A DNA stretch of 32,454 nt. Source: a virus. The position numbers were made by a program, and so were the translations under genes. Under the pieces are notes generated by a model. It saw only the letters and a program-made list of their open reading frames with translations. It made no database searches and was not told where the DNA came from. The stretch spans positions 1-32,454 of IMG/VR virus record IMGVR_UViG_3300007734_000581; one strand, given 5' to 3'. This document shows, one piece after another, positions 1 to 7,274 of the stretch. Position 1 is the stretch's first letter, and each line of letters starts with the position of its first letter.

Positions 1-8
1 GCATTGCT
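1..8. repeat. 8-bp terminal direct repeat, left copy
   Basis: The first eight bases, GCATTGCT, are identical to the last eight of the window (32447-32454). Collapsing the two copies to one keeps a reading frame open across the ends; simple concatenation of both copies puts a TGA in that frame. The repeat therefore looks like the overlap of a circular or circularly permuted genome, although an 8-nt cohesive-end overlap written out twice would look the same. Confidence 0.7.
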
Positions 9-191
9 CTGATATTATTCCCTCCCCCCGGGAATAATAAGCCTGAAACCGACGATTTCGCGGACTTTGTGGCCGAGCGGGCGGCTATCCGGGAATATGA
101 AGGGCAGCTGCTGCGCGATGAGGCGGAAATTTTAGCTGTTGACGATGTGCGACGGATGTTTGGGATGGAGGTGGTTGATGGCCAAGAATAA
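1..191 (+). CDS. 3' part of a small protein that spans the window ends
   Basis: The frame is open from the first complete codon at position 3 to TAA at 189-191 and has no start codon of its own near the left edge. It is the continuation of the gene that starts at 32359: merged across the eight-base terminal repeat it gives a 92-residue protein. The C-terminal half is charged and probably helical (ADFVAERAAIREYEG, then LLRDEAEILAVDDVRRMFG). I do not recognise the family. Its stop overlaps the ATG of the next gene at 178. An inverted repeat at 13-39 lies inside the coding sequence and encodes an unusual Pro-Pro-Pro-Gly-Asn-Asn stretch. Confidence 0.7.
   Translation, partial: IALILFPPPGNNKPETDDFADFVAERAAIREYEGQLLRDEAEILAVDDVRRMFGMEVVDGQE
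13..39. repeat. perfect 10-bp inverted repeat beside the genome junction
   Basis: TATTATTCCC (13-22) and GGGAATAATA (30-39) are exact reverse complements around a 7-base loop TCCCCCC. The structure lies inside a coding frame and only 12 bases from the window end. There is no following T-run, so it is not a typical terminator. It could be a terminase recognition or cleavage element, or simply a hairpin that interrupted sequencing or assembly. Confidence 0.6.
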
Positions 192-420
192 TGAGTATCA
201 CTGGACGCTCGAGGTCTACTGCGAGGGCGCGGAAACCGTCGAGGATATCGAGTCGCGATACAATACGCGTCCGATGGAGGGGACCCCACATGCCGTGCAG
301 GTCGTCACGGTGTCAACGCCAGAGCGGTGCCGCAGGCTGATTGCGGAGATCGAGGCGACCCCCGGGGTGAATGACGTGATGTGTGACACTGATTTGGAAC
401 TGGCACTGACATGGAACTGA
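178..420 (+). CDS. hypothetical protein, 80 aa
   Basis: The start chosen is ATG 178, preceded by GGAGG at a good distance and overlapping the stop of the previous gene. An upstream in-frame ATG at 139 lacks this context. The product, MAKNNEYHWTLEV..., is small and acidic, with a predicted alternation of strands and helices (HWTLEVYCEG; a helix around RCRRLIAEIEAT). It has no motif that I recognise. It overlaps the next gene (start 411) by ten bases and is probably translated with it. It belongs to the small accessory genes ahead of the terminase. Confidence 0.7.
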   Translation: MAKNNEYHWTLEVYCEGAETVEDIESRYNTRPMEGTPHAVQVVTVSTPERCRRLIAEIEATPGVNDVMCDTDLELALTWN

Positions 421-659
421 AATTCGTCGGTATCCAAGTGGACAGGATCCGAGCACGCGTCGTTGTGCAGGTGCCTGTCGATGTCGGTCTGCTGCGCCAT
501 CCGAGCTGGCTGTGGGACGTCGTCCACCTGGTATGCGGCCCCGAGCCTATCGCGGATGCGATGATCTCTGGCGCGGTGGGGGCGTTGGCCTTTTGCTCGC
601 CGGAGGGGGTCGAGGAGTGGCGACAGGAGCTCGGGCTGCGGCCGGCGGATTGGCTGTGA
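411..659 (+). CDS. hypothetical protein, 82 aa
   Basis: ATG 411 lies inside the end of the previous gene. The stop TGA at 657-659 overlaps the GTG start of the next gene as GTGA. The protein begins MELKFVGIQVDRIRARVVVQ and contains a Trp-rich patch (HPSWLWDVVHLVCG) and a short C-terminal helix. No family is recognised. The overlaps on both sides support a real, translationally coupled gene in the accessory cluster. Confidence 0.65.
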   Translation: MELKFVGIQVDRIRARVVVQVPVDVGLLRHPSWLWDVVHLVCGPEPIADAMISGAVGALAFCSPEGVEEWRQELGLRPADWL

Positions 660-1102
660 CATTCGAGCGCATCCTAGCTGAGCTGGAGGAGGGACGCCGG
701 CTGCTCGAGGAGCGCGGGGTCGTGGTCGCTGCGGACTCGGGTGCGTTCGATTTGTTCGCGCTCGCATGTCGGGAGATCGATCAGCGAGGACAGGCCCTCG
801 ACGCATGGCGGTCGCTCGGGGATGCGGCTGCGGATGAGATCGAGAGCCGGTGGCACGCCCACACGGACGAGGAGGGGGCTGGGCCGGTGTCGCTGGTTCG
901 GCGGCTGCGGTCGTGGGATGGCGCGCTGTACACTCCGGAGGGGTGGCGAGAGCGACAGGCGGTGGTGGCTTACCTCCGGGTCAAAGCGAACGCACCGCAT
1001 CCGATCGAGCGCGGCGTCCCGGCTTTATCTCCTGCGGGGAGGGGCCTTCTATTGCACATCGCGGACTTGATCTCGCGCGGTGACCACAGGAGCGAGCGAT
1101 GA
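656..1102 (+). CDS. hypothetical protein, 148 aa
   Basis: I chose GTG 656, which overlaps the preceding TGA in the four-base arrangement GTGA common in this genome. A longer frame back to 512 would lie entirely within the upstream gene. The N-terminus is a probable helix (FERILAELEEGRRLLEERG). The middle has EIESRWHAHTDEE, and the rest is mixed helical with GWRERQAVVAYLRVKA. No catalytic motif is recognised. The stop overlaps the ATG of the MazG-like gene (1099). Confidence 0.65.
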   Translation: MTFERILAELEEGRRLLEERGVVVAADSGAFDLFALACREIDQRGQALDAWRSLGDAAADEIESRWHAHTDEEGAGPVSLVRRLRSWDGALYTPEGWRERQAVVAYLRVKANAPHPIERGVPALSPAGRGLLLHIADLISRGDHRSER

Positions 1103-1440
1103 AGGATAGACTCACAGGAGCAGCCACGAAACAACAGCCCATCCCGATCATCCCGGAGCCTGGGTTGCGGCGGGATGTGGCCGATTGGCTCATCGAGCGA
1201 ATCGGGGATGCCCCCATCGCGGACGATATCGCAGCGAGACGGGAACTCGGGATTAGCCGTTACGGGACGCCGTTATCTGCCAATAATGGGCGGGATGCGT
1301 TGGTGGACGCGTATCAGGAGGTTCTAGACCTTCTGGTGTACCTGGCTCAAGACGACATCGAAAACAAAAGGAAAATCATCAGCGACCTGACCCGGGATAC
1401 GCTCGACATCGCCCTTCGGATCCGCGGGAGGCTCTGGTGA
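1099..1440 (+). CDS. MazG-like NTP pyrophosphohydrolase candidate
   Basis: This 113-residue protein carries the signature RYGTPLSANNGRDALVDAYQ followed by EVLDLLVYL (residues about 52-82). That resembles the short phage MazG-like or dNTP diphosphohydrolase proteins, in which acidic residues on adjacent helices bind magnesium. Such enzymes hydrolyse nucleoside triphosphates to monophosphates, which could adjust the nucleotide pool or ppGpp during infection. The N-terminal 40 residues (Pro-rich, then DVADWLIERIGD) are specific to this group. ATG 1099 overlaps the previous stop, and the gene's own TGA overlaps the next start (1437). The family assignment rests on motif memory; substrate specificity cannot be read from the sequence. 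Confidence 0.6.
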   Translation: MKDRLTGAATKQQPIPIIPEPGLRRDVADWLIERIGDAPIADDIAARRELGISRYGTPLSANNGRDALVDAYQEVLDLLVYLAQDDIENKRKIISDLTRDTLDIALRIRGRLW

Positions 1441-1694
1441 ATCGCAGGAAACGGCCCGATTGGTGGCACGATAAGCAGGCCGATCGGATGTGGGAAAAGG
1501 GGCAGGACACCTACTGTCAGCTCCTCGAGCTTCTGTCGCAACGGCCGAGGACCACGATGGAATTGGCGACTCGGATGCGGCTGACCCGTCGAGCCGTGCA
1601 GTATCATTTGGAGCAAATGAGGCTATCCCGCACGGTGGTCCTACATTCAACCGAATACAACCCCGGCCCGGTCCGGGTATGGACGCTGGCATGA
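1437..1694 (+). CDS. winged helix-turn-helix DNA-binding protein
   Basis: The 85-residue product has a basic, Trp-rich N-terminus (NRRKRPDWWHDKQADRMWEK). It then has a compact winged-helix pattern: helix 1 CQLLELLSQRP, the turn TTMELATRMRLT, recognition helix RRAVQYHLEQMRLS, and a wing with TVVLHS...VRVWTLA. This layout matches small MarR/ArsR-like regulatory folds, and it probably binds DNA. Just ahead of the packaging genes it could be a late-gene regulator or a terminase-associated DNA binder. It is coupled by overlap to both neighbours. The fold is inferred from pattern only. Confidence 0.6.
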   Translation: MNRRKRPDWWHDKQADRMWEKGQDTYCQLLELLSQRPRTTMELATRMRLTRRAVQYHLEQMRLSRTVVLHSTEYNPGPVRVWTLA

Positions 1695-2098
1695 ATTCAA
1701 AAAAACCACGCCGAGCCAGGCCAAAGGCTATCCCGCTCGAGGGTCATCGACCGGCTGTGGACGCCAAGGGAGAATTGCATTTGCTCGATTTACCGGCTAC
1801 CGAGAAGGCCCCCCCAGGGACCATGGTGTGGTACGAGCAGCAGCTTGCAGACCTTGAGCGAGCGTTGCCCGATGCAAAGCCCGGGGAGTTGGCCAGTCTT
1901 CATCGTCGAATGATGCAATATGCCGAACGGATCGCCCAGCTGCGCGACGAGCAGCAGCCGAACGAGGTCATGAGCGCGGAGCAGATGATCGATAAGCTGA
2001 CGTCGGAAGCTGCACAGATGGCGGATGCATACTTGGAAGTATTCGTGCGGGAATACTGCGGGCGGCATCGGCTGTCGGTGGTGCGGCAGGGGGGATGA
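1691..2098 (+). CDS. hypothetical protein, small-terminase position, 135 aa
   Basis: ATG 1691 overlaps the previous stop as ATGA. The N-terminus is basic (NSKKPRRARPKAIPLEG). The rest is mostly helical with two likely coiled segments, WYEQQLADLERALPDAKPGE and SLHRRMMQYAERIAQLRDEQ, ending in EYCGRHRLSVVRQGG. A helical, basic-ended protein upstream of the large terminase could be a small terminase subunit, but I see no diagnostic helix-turn-helix and two zinc-binding candidates intervene. Function is therefore left open. Confidence 0.55.
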   Translation: MNSKKPRRARPKAIPLEGHRPAVDAKGELHLLDLPATEKAPPGTMVWYEQQLADLERALPDAKPGELASLHRRMMQYAERIAQLRDEQQPNEVMSAEQMIDKLTSEAAQMADAYLEVFVREYCGRHRLSVVRQGG

Positions 2099-2505
2099 TG
2101 GGACTGGTCCTAGTTCCGCTGACGCAGCGAGAAGCGTTCCACTTGGTATTACGCCGCCGAGGAACGACAATGAGCACGCATAAGTGTCTGGTTTGCGGCG
2201 GAGACTGCTCGCCGTATATCTGCACGCAAAGCCTCGAAGCCTCCGAGCGTACTTGCCCGACCTGTAAAGGCAAATGTTGTCGAAGCGACCTCAACTATCG
2301 CGTCGTCCACATGGGGTCGGAGTGCTACGAGCACGTTTGCGCAGCCTGTAACGACGGGGACGTACCGCCGATGGGTGACCGCGCCTCCATCGTGGCTTTC
2401 TTGCGCCGCGAGTACCATTCGGGACCGTGGAAAGGAGCCCAAGTGTTTCTGATTTTGGCCGATGCGATCGAACGGAAGGTCGACCGGGAAGCCGACAATG
2501 GGTAG
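2095..2505 (+). CDS. cysteine-rich zinc-binding candidate
   Basis: The protein has repeated CxxC-like pairs: CLVCGGDC, then CPTCKGKCC, then CAAC, about ten cysteines in all. This points to one or two zinc ribbons of the kind found in small phage DNA- or RNA-binding proteins. The C-terminal part is helical (RASIVAFLRREYHSGPW, then VFLILADAIERKVDRE). Two starts are possible. ATG 2095 (136 aa) overlaps the previous stop in the usual ATGA manner behind a G-rich SD. ATG 2170 (111 aa) begins just before the first cysteine pair behind GAGGA. I kept the longer form. Specific function unknown. Confidence 0.6.
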   Translation: MMGLVLVPLTQREAFHLVLRRRGTTMSTHKCLVCGGDCSPYICTQSLEASERTCPTCKGKCCRSDLNYRVVHMGSECYEHVCAACNDGDVPPMGDRASIVAFLRREYHSGPWKGAQVFLILADAIERKVDREADNG

Positions 2506-2878
2506 CCCCATCGGCCTTGAAGAGCGTACCGCTCGAAAAGAGCACCATTGTCTGTTGTGCTCCCTCCCGATTTTGGGAAAAACAAAATACATTACATGGG
2601 GTCACGCCGATAATGGTTCGTTCTACCGCGTGAAATGTCATATCGCCTGCAACGCCTACGCATCGGTGGAGATGCAAGACGAATGGGTTTATGGGGACGG
2701 GTTGGAACCCGGCGCGGTCGAATTTGACATTCGCGATCGGCTGCTGACTTGGCGGGGCTACGAGGTGGGTGGGGTGGATCACAAGGCCGAGGCGGCGATC
2801 CGCTCGAAATGGCCCGAACTGACAACGCTTATTGACACCTTGATCAACGACATTTTATTGGAGTATGGCGATGAGTAA
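2498..2878 (+). CDS. small CxxC/CHxxC zinc-ribbon-like protein
   Basis: ATG 2498 lies within the end of the previous gene and gives 126 residues. An earlier in-frame ATG at 2462 would overlap more deeply. Near the N-terminus, HHCLLCSLPI followed about 25 residues later by VKCHIAC resembles a four-ligand zinc site of CxxC...CHxxC type, a form seen in many small phage proteins that report a bound zinc finger but no known activity. The C-terminal half is helical (KAEAAIRSKWPELTTLIDTL). Together with the preceding cysteine-rich gene it makes a tandem pair of zinc-binding candidates. Confidence 0.6.
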   Translation: MGSPIGLEERTARKEHHCLLCSLPILGKTKYITWGHADNGSFYRVKCHIACNAYASVEMQDEWVYGDGLEPGAVEFDIRDRLLTWRGYEVGGVDHKAEAAIRSKWPELTTLIDTLINDILLEYGDE

Positions 2879-3110
2879 GTACGTCACTTTTCAAGGTATC
2901 GAAGCCGTGAACGTCCCGTTTTATGAGGTGATCGACGCCGATTCCGCCGACGATGCGTTCCCGCCGCGCCCGTTCAAGGTACCTGCGCGGGTGCAAGTCG
3001 AGGGGGATTGGGCGATCGACGCAACGGACGCGGCCTGCCAGTGGGCGGAAGAGGTCTGGCCGCACCACGACTACCAAATCAAACTAAAATGGAAAAAAGA
3101 ATGCGACTAG
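2871..3110 (+). CDS. hypothetical protein, 79 aa
   Basis: ATG 2871 sits seven bases after TTGGAG and is preferred over ATG 2865, which is only one base from that SD. The product, MSKYVTFQGIEAV..., has strand-like segments (YVTFQG, FKVPARVQVEG), then ATDAACQWAEEVWPHHDYQ and a lysine-rich tail. No known motif. It overlaps the gene before by eight bases and the terminase after by about ten, so it is probably cotranslated with the packaging genes. Confidence 0.6.
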   Translation: MSKYVTFQGIEAVNVPFYEVIDADSADDAFPPRPFKVPARVQVEGDWAIDATDAACQWAEEVWPHHDYQIKLKWKKECD

Positions 3111-4567
3111 GTATCATCGCGCAAGCTGCGGAGCTATCGGCGGGGAGCCGGCTGGCAACTGTGCGATTGACCAAGCCGCAGTATCAGTTCGCGTCGAACG
3201 CGGCGCGAAAGTTGATTTGGAGAGGAGCTAACACTATCGGGAAGTCGGTGGGGCTGGCGTGGCACGTCGTCCATGCGCTGCGGGGCACGCATCCTTACAT
3301 CCCGTTGCCACGCCCACCTGTCCGGCTGCTGGTCGTCTCCGAGTCATGGGCGCAGATGGACCCCCTGTGTGAAAAGCTATGGGGGTTCCTCGACCGCAAC
3401 GAAATCGACGACCGCGTCACGTATTCTCCGGGTGAGGGGTTTCGCGGATTTCGGGAGCCGCATATTCCATTCGTCAAGGGGCCAGGTAACCCGACTCGGG
3501 GCCGGGTTGGGTCGGTGCTCCATTTCGCGACGTATAAGCAGGGGGCGAAGAGGATAGCCGGCGGTCAGTTCCATGGGATCGCGGCCGACGAACCGATGCC
3601 CGAAACGGTCTTTGGTGAGCTGATGCCCCGGTTGTCGCGATATCACGGGTGGTGTCGGATGACGTTTACCCCGACGCCCGAAAGTCCCGACCTCACCTAC
3701 CTCCGGGAGGAAATCGCAAAGGCCAAGGCCTACCAGAAGGCATATGGCCGGTTCAGCCCGGCGCATTGGCAAGAATTGGTTACCGAGGTCAATCTAGAGG
3801 CCCTCACCCCTCGAGGAGGATTGATCGAGGTCCCGTGGAAAACACAGGATGAGCTTGACGAACTTATCGCAAGTTATCTGGACATTGAGCGGGGGATGCG
3901 GGTCCGGGGCGACTGGGACCCGGTGAGCGTCGACCGGCTGTTGACGGCTTACAGCCCTGACAATGTGGTGAACGAACGCCACCTGCCGGCGGGACGATGG
4001 TATGTCGCGGTCGGAATCGATCACGGCGCAAAAGCCGGGCGTCAGGCTGCGATGTTGGTGGCGATCGATGAGGACGGTCAACAGGTGAGGTACCTGGATG
4101 AGGCGGTATCGGATGGTCGGACGTCGCCTCGGGATGATGCGCTTGCTATTTTGGATATGCTCAAGCGGCACGGATGGACGTGGCAGGACGTCGACCATTG
4201 GGTGGGGGACCGGAGTCATAGCGGCGACCGCTTCGGGAACGCAAAATCAAATCAGGATCTAATCCATGCATTTACCGAGGTGCTGGCGACTCCTGAACAT
4301 CAATTGCGGGGACGAGGGCTCGACATCCAAATCCCGAGGAAAGAGCGGGGGTCGATGTATCGGGGTATTCGCCTCATGAACGGGCTTTTCAAGGAGAAGA
4401 AGGCCTTCATCCACCATCGCTGCACCAACCTGCAGGACGCAATAACCGGGTGGGGTGGCGCGCTCGACGACCCCCGGAAAGACCGGATAGACGCGGCTCG
4501 ATACGCGACTGAACGGCTATTTGACGAACGGCGCGCACAACTGCCGAGCATGGCGTATGTCGGCTAA
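3101..4567 (+). CDS. terL: terminase large subunit
   Basis: This is the packaging motor ATPase and nuclease, 488 aa from ATG 3101. ATG 3089 is an alternative; 3101 has a GGAA-type SD inside the preceding overlap. Seen in the sequence: a Walker A-like loop GANTIGKS at residues 42-49; a Walker B segment FHGIAADE at 157-164, ending in the Asp-Glu pair; the coupling motif TFTPT at 188-192; and an RNase H-like nuclease with acidic residues at D307 (VGIDHG), D370 (WVGDRSH) and D461/D464 (DRIDAARYA). Length and motif order fit phage large terminases. The packaging type (cos or headful) cannot be told from this alone. A 29-base gap leads to the portal gene. Confidence 0.93.
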   Translation: MRLGIIAQAAELSAGSRLATVRLTKPQYQFASNAARKLIWRGANTIGKSVGLAWHVVHALRGTHPYIPLPRPPVRLLVVSESWAQMDPLCEKLWGFLDRNEIDDRVTYSPGEGFRGFREPHIPFVKGPGNPTRGRVGSVLHFATYKQGAKRIAGGQFHGIAADEPMPETVFGELMPRLSRYHGWCRMTFTPTPESPDLTYLREEIAKAKAYQKAYGRFSPAHWQELVTEVNLEALTPRGGLIEVPWKTQDELDELIASYLDIERGMRVRGDWDPVSVDRLLTAYSPDNVVNERHLPAGRWYVAVGIDHGAKAGRQAAMLVAIDEDGQQVRYLDEAVSDGRTSPRDDALAILDMLKRHGWTWQDVDHWVGDRSHSGDRFGNAKSNQDLIHAFTEVLATPEHQLRGRGLDIQIPRKERGSMYRGIRLMNGLFKEKKAFIHHRCTNLQDAITGWGGALDDPRKDRIDAARYATERLFDERRAQLPSMAYVG

Positions 4568-4596
4568 TCGCGTGATATAGTTGCATCGAGGTCCGA

Positions 4597-6309
4597 ATGA
4601 ATCCGCACCAATACCTAGTCCCACCTGTCCCGGTCGACGCAGCGGACGCCCAGCGCTGGCAGGAATCGCGGCGGCGGCGACGACTGCTGGAAGGGATGTG
4701 GGGTATCGACCTCGAGCAGAGGATTAGGCTGCATTTCGGCATTGTTCGGCGGATGATTCTGGGGCCGAAGTCGAAGAGCCGTAACCTCTACCGGCGGCTG
4801 GTGACTGAGCTTTCGGTTCTTTACCGGACCCCCCCCAAGGTATCGAATCGCTATGGCGGCGCGGATGCTCTGTTGGGGCCGGATGGGATGTTGGCACGTT
4901 CGGGGCTTTGGCCGCAGATGCGCAGTGTCCAGACCTTCGCCCTCGGGGTCCGGGAAGAGGCGGTTAGGCTCGAGTTTGATCCGATCAACGGTCGTCCGGC
5001 TTATCGTCAGGTACATGCGGACAATATGGTGGGCCGGTCGCGGGCGCTTGACCCTGGCGTCCCGGTCGAGATTCGGGAGTTGCGCTGGTACGAGCTCCCC
5101 GGGATGGGCGGGCGATGGGCGTGGGATATCCTCTCGATCGAAGACCCTGACCGGCCCTTCTACCGGGTCGAGGAGGTCCGAGGCGACGGCCGGGACGGCG
5201 AGGACATCACCCGGCTAGTGCTGGGGCGGGACGTCAGTGGGGATGCGTATCCGTATCGGTGGACGCAGGGACCTCGGCGAGGGATGCCGTTCCTGCCGTA
5301 TGTGCTGTACCATGCCGATATCTCGTCGCAGCTCTGGGACCCTTACGCATGGATTGAGCTGGCGGACGCGGCGCTGGATGTGGCTGCGGCTTGGACGTGG
5401 TGGGGTCATCTGCTCTTCAAAGCTTCATGGCCACAAAGATACGGAATCGACGTCTATGTCGAGGGCATGATTCCCGAGGAGACGGATGGCGGGCTTCGAA
5501 CCGAGATGCCTGCGGACGCGTCGAGCCTCATCCACCTGCGGACGAGGTCCGGAGCCGTGAATCCACAGGTCGGCCAGTGGCAACCATCGGCCGACATCCT
5601 GAATACAGCGCAAGCTATCGGACTTTTTGAACGCGGCTGCTCCGATATCGCTGGCATCGACGCGGCGCACATAGTCCGGGAGTCGTCCGACGCGTGGTCG
5701 GGTGCGGCGTTGTCGATTTCGCGCGATGGAAAACGGGAGGCGCAAGCGCTGTATCAGCCGCAGTTTGAGCCTCGGGATGTCGAGCTAATGGAAAAATCGG
5801 CGGCGCTGGTCAATCTTTCGGAAACGCTTTCGGCCCCGCTCCCCGAGGAGGGGTATCGCATCCTCTACGCGCCTATCGGGCTGGCCTACCAGGAACTCGA
5901 GAGCCGGCGCAAGCACCACACCGAGCTCATCACGCAGGGCCGGATGTCGCTGACCGAGGCCTACCAAGAGGAGCACCCCGGTCTAACCCTCGAGGAGGCA
6001 CGCCGGGCGCTGGTCGATGCCCGGGTGGAGGCTCTACGCATCGAGTCCGAGGCCAAGGCGCAAGCGCAAGCCGAGGGCCTCCTCCCTGCCGAGACGCCGG
6101 CGCAAACCGAAGCCGAAGCCGAGGGCGAAGAGGAAGAGGTTGAGGAGCCCGAGGAAGAGATGGACGACGAGGACGAGGACGAATCCACGGATGAGGTCCC
6201 GATGGAGCAGGTGCACGCGCTAGTCCTCGATGCGCTGGATGATGGCGATGTCGAGGCAGCCAAGCAGATCCTGAAGGGGAGCAAGTATGCCGTATCGTCC
6301 ACCGACTGA
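4597..6309 (+). CDS. portal protein
   Basis: The 570-residue product sits directly after the terminase and before the scaffold and capsid genes, the standard portal position. The long mixed alpha/beta body includes tryptophan-rich segments (DVAAAWTWWGHLLFKASWP) and a helical stem-like region (MEKSAALVNLSETLSAPLPE, then ELESRRKHHTELITQGRMSL). The C-terminus from about residue 470 is alanine/glutamate-rich and then extremely acidic (a run of about 30 residues, mostly Glu and Asp), a tail seen on several phage portals. SD GAGG precedes ATG 4597. The dodecameric ring function is inferred from position and length. The gene overlaps the next by 23 bases. Confidence 0.82.
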   Translation: MNPHQYLVPPVPVDAADAQRWQESRRRRRLLEGMWGIDLEQRIRLHFGIVRRMILGPKSKSRNLYRRLVTELSVLYRTPPKVSNRYGGADALLGPDGMLARSGLWPQMRSVQTFALGVREEAVRLEFDPINGRPAYRQVHADNMVGRSRALDPGVPVEIRELRWYELPGMGGRWAWDILSIEDPDRPFYRVEEVRGDGRDGEDITRLVLGRDVSGDAYPYRWTQGPRRGMPFLPYVLYHADISSQLWDPYAWIELADAALDVAAAWTWWGHLLFKASWPQRYGIDVYVEGMIPEETDGGLRTEMPADASSLIHLRTRSGAVNPQVGQWQPSADILNTAQAIGLFERGCSDIAGIDAAHIVRESSDAWSGAALSISRDGKREAQALYQPQFEPRDVELMEKSAALVNLSETLSAPLPEEGYRILYAPIGLAYQELESRRKHHTELITQGRMSLTEAYQEEHPGLTLEEARRALVDARVEALRIESEAKAQAQAEGLLPAETPAQTEAEAEGEEEEVEEPEEEMDDEDEDESTDEVPMEQVHALVLDALDDGDVEAAKQILKGSKYAVSSTD

Positions 6310-6616
6310 GGTGCGGGAGGCGGCTCGACGTGGGCTCGAGCTGCGCGCCGAGCAGCCGGCGTCCAATCGAGCGGGGACGGCGGTGGGCTTGGCCCGGGCA
6401 CGCGATCTGTCGAATGGTGAACGAATTTCGATCGCAGTAATCCGGAGGATGATCAGTTACTTTGCCCGGCATGAGGTCGATAAGCAGGGCGAGGGATGGG
6501 GGGTTGATTCGAAGGGTTACCAGGCGTGGTTACTTTGGGGTGGCGACCCCGGCCGGCGGTGGGCGAAAGCTATGTTAGAGCGGCACGAACGAGCAAAGGA
6601 GCGCAATAATGAGTGA
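6287..6616 (+). CDS. conserved small phage protein of the RHEVDK/WGGD type
   Basis: The 109-residue protein belongs to a family recognisable by three blocks: VGLARARDLSNG, then RRMISYFARHEVDKQGEGW, then GYQAWLLWGGDPGRRWAKAM. I know these blocks from many tailed-phage proteins, sometimes fused to a larger structural or protease domain. Their precise role is not established; in virion operons they sit beside portal or capsid genes. Here the protein stands alone between portal and scaffold. The start at 6287 overlaps the portal end, and its stop overlaps the scaffold start (6609). It may be a head-assembly accessory factor. Confidence 0.65.
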   Translation: MPYRPPTEVREAARRGLELRAEQPASNRAGTAVGLARARDLSNGERISIAVIRRMISYFARHEVDKQGEGWGVDSKGYQAWLLWGGDPGRRWAKAMLERHERAKERNNE

Positions 6617-7202
6617 TTACACTAAAGAGCAATACGATGCACTGGCGAAAGAGCTCGCGAGCTACAAGGCACAAGCGTCGGTTGCGGAGAAGCTTGCGAA
6701 CGAAATCCAGCAAATCAAATCGCAGCTCGACGGCAGGGACGCGGCCCACCAACGAGAGATGGCCTTTGTCCAGGCTGGGTTATCGGACCCGAGCGTGCGG
6801 GAGGTTTTCGGCTTGCATTTCGACCGGCAGGCCCAGGTCGAAGGCGGAATCAAAAACCCGTCCGAATGGCTGGCGGGGATGAGGGCCAAGCCCGAAGCGG
6901 TCCCGGCTGTGCTGGCTGCGCTCCTGCCTCGGGATGCGGGCAAGCCGTCTACCACGACTGCATCCCCACAGGCCCCGAGCGCTCCCACTGGCCAGTGGCT
7001 CCCGCAGCCGTCCGGAGCTGGGGTGCGCGCTGCCCCTGCTGCTGGGCCTGCGTACACTGCAGAGCAGGTGCAGGGCATGAGCCTGCAGGACTTCGCCCGC
7101 AATTATGAAGCAATTGTCGGCAGTAATCCGGAACTCAAATCGCAATTCAGCGCTCGGCTTCCTTGGGGTGGCACTAGCCCTACGGGTAAAGCGTCGAATT
7201 GA
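6609..7202 (+). CDS. scaffolding protein candidate
   Basis: The 197-residue protein immediately precedes the major capsid protein. It has the usual scaffold make-up: an N-terminal coiled-coil (LAKELASYKAQASVAEKLAN, then EIQQIKSQLDGRD), a helical middle (REMAFVQAGLSDPSVREVFG), a flexible Pro/Ala/Thr-rich linker around residues 110-150, and a short helical C-terminus (GMSLQDFARNYEAIVGSNPE) that would touch the capsid subunit. No protease motif is seen. The role is inferred from composition and position. Confidence 0.7.
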   Translation: MSDYTKEQYDALAKELASYKAQASVAEKLANEIQQIKSQLDGRDAAHQREMAFVQAGLSDPSVREVFGLHFDRQAQVEGGIKNPSEWLAGMRAKPEAVPAVLAALLPRDAGKPSTTTASPQAPSAPTGQWLPQPSGAGVRAAPAAGPAYTAEQVQGMSLQDFARNYEAIVGSNPELKSQFSARLPWGGTSPTGKASN

Positions 7203-7204
7203 AT

Positions 7205-7234
7205 TTGACGGGGTATATCCCCACGTGTAACAAT
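7205..7234 (+). promoter_or_regulatory. sigma70-like promoter candidate ahead of the capsid gene
   Basis: TTGACG (7205-7210) matches five of six bases of a -35 box. AACAAT (7229-7234) lies 18 bases further on, matches four of six bases of a -10 box and is preceded by TG. Between the boxes, GGGG (7210-7213) and CCCC (7219-7222) flank TATAT and could form a small dyad. The gene interval here is one of the longer ones in the head region. No promoter has been tested; this is a pattern match. Confidence 0.4.
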
Positions 7235-7241
7235 AAGCAAA

Positions 7242-7256
7242 GCCCCGTCGCGGGGC
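7242..7256 (+). other. GC hairpin in the capsid leader
   Basis: GCCCCG (7242-7247) and CGGGGC (7251-7256) form a perfect six-base-pair stem with a TCG loop. It starts about seven bases after the candidate -10 box, so it would sit at the very 5' end of a capsid transcript. It ends six bases before the AGGAGG ribosome site. No T-run follows, which argues against a normal terminator and for a 5' stabilising hairpin or processing signal. Confidence 0.5.
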
Positions 7257-7274
7257 GCAAATAGGAGGCCCCCC

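Noticed and set aside
655-661. TGTGACA at 655 (and at 382, 23659, 24635) as further origin sites
   Set aside because: These isolated copies are at the frequency expected by chance for the heptamer in 32 kb and lie in coding sequence.
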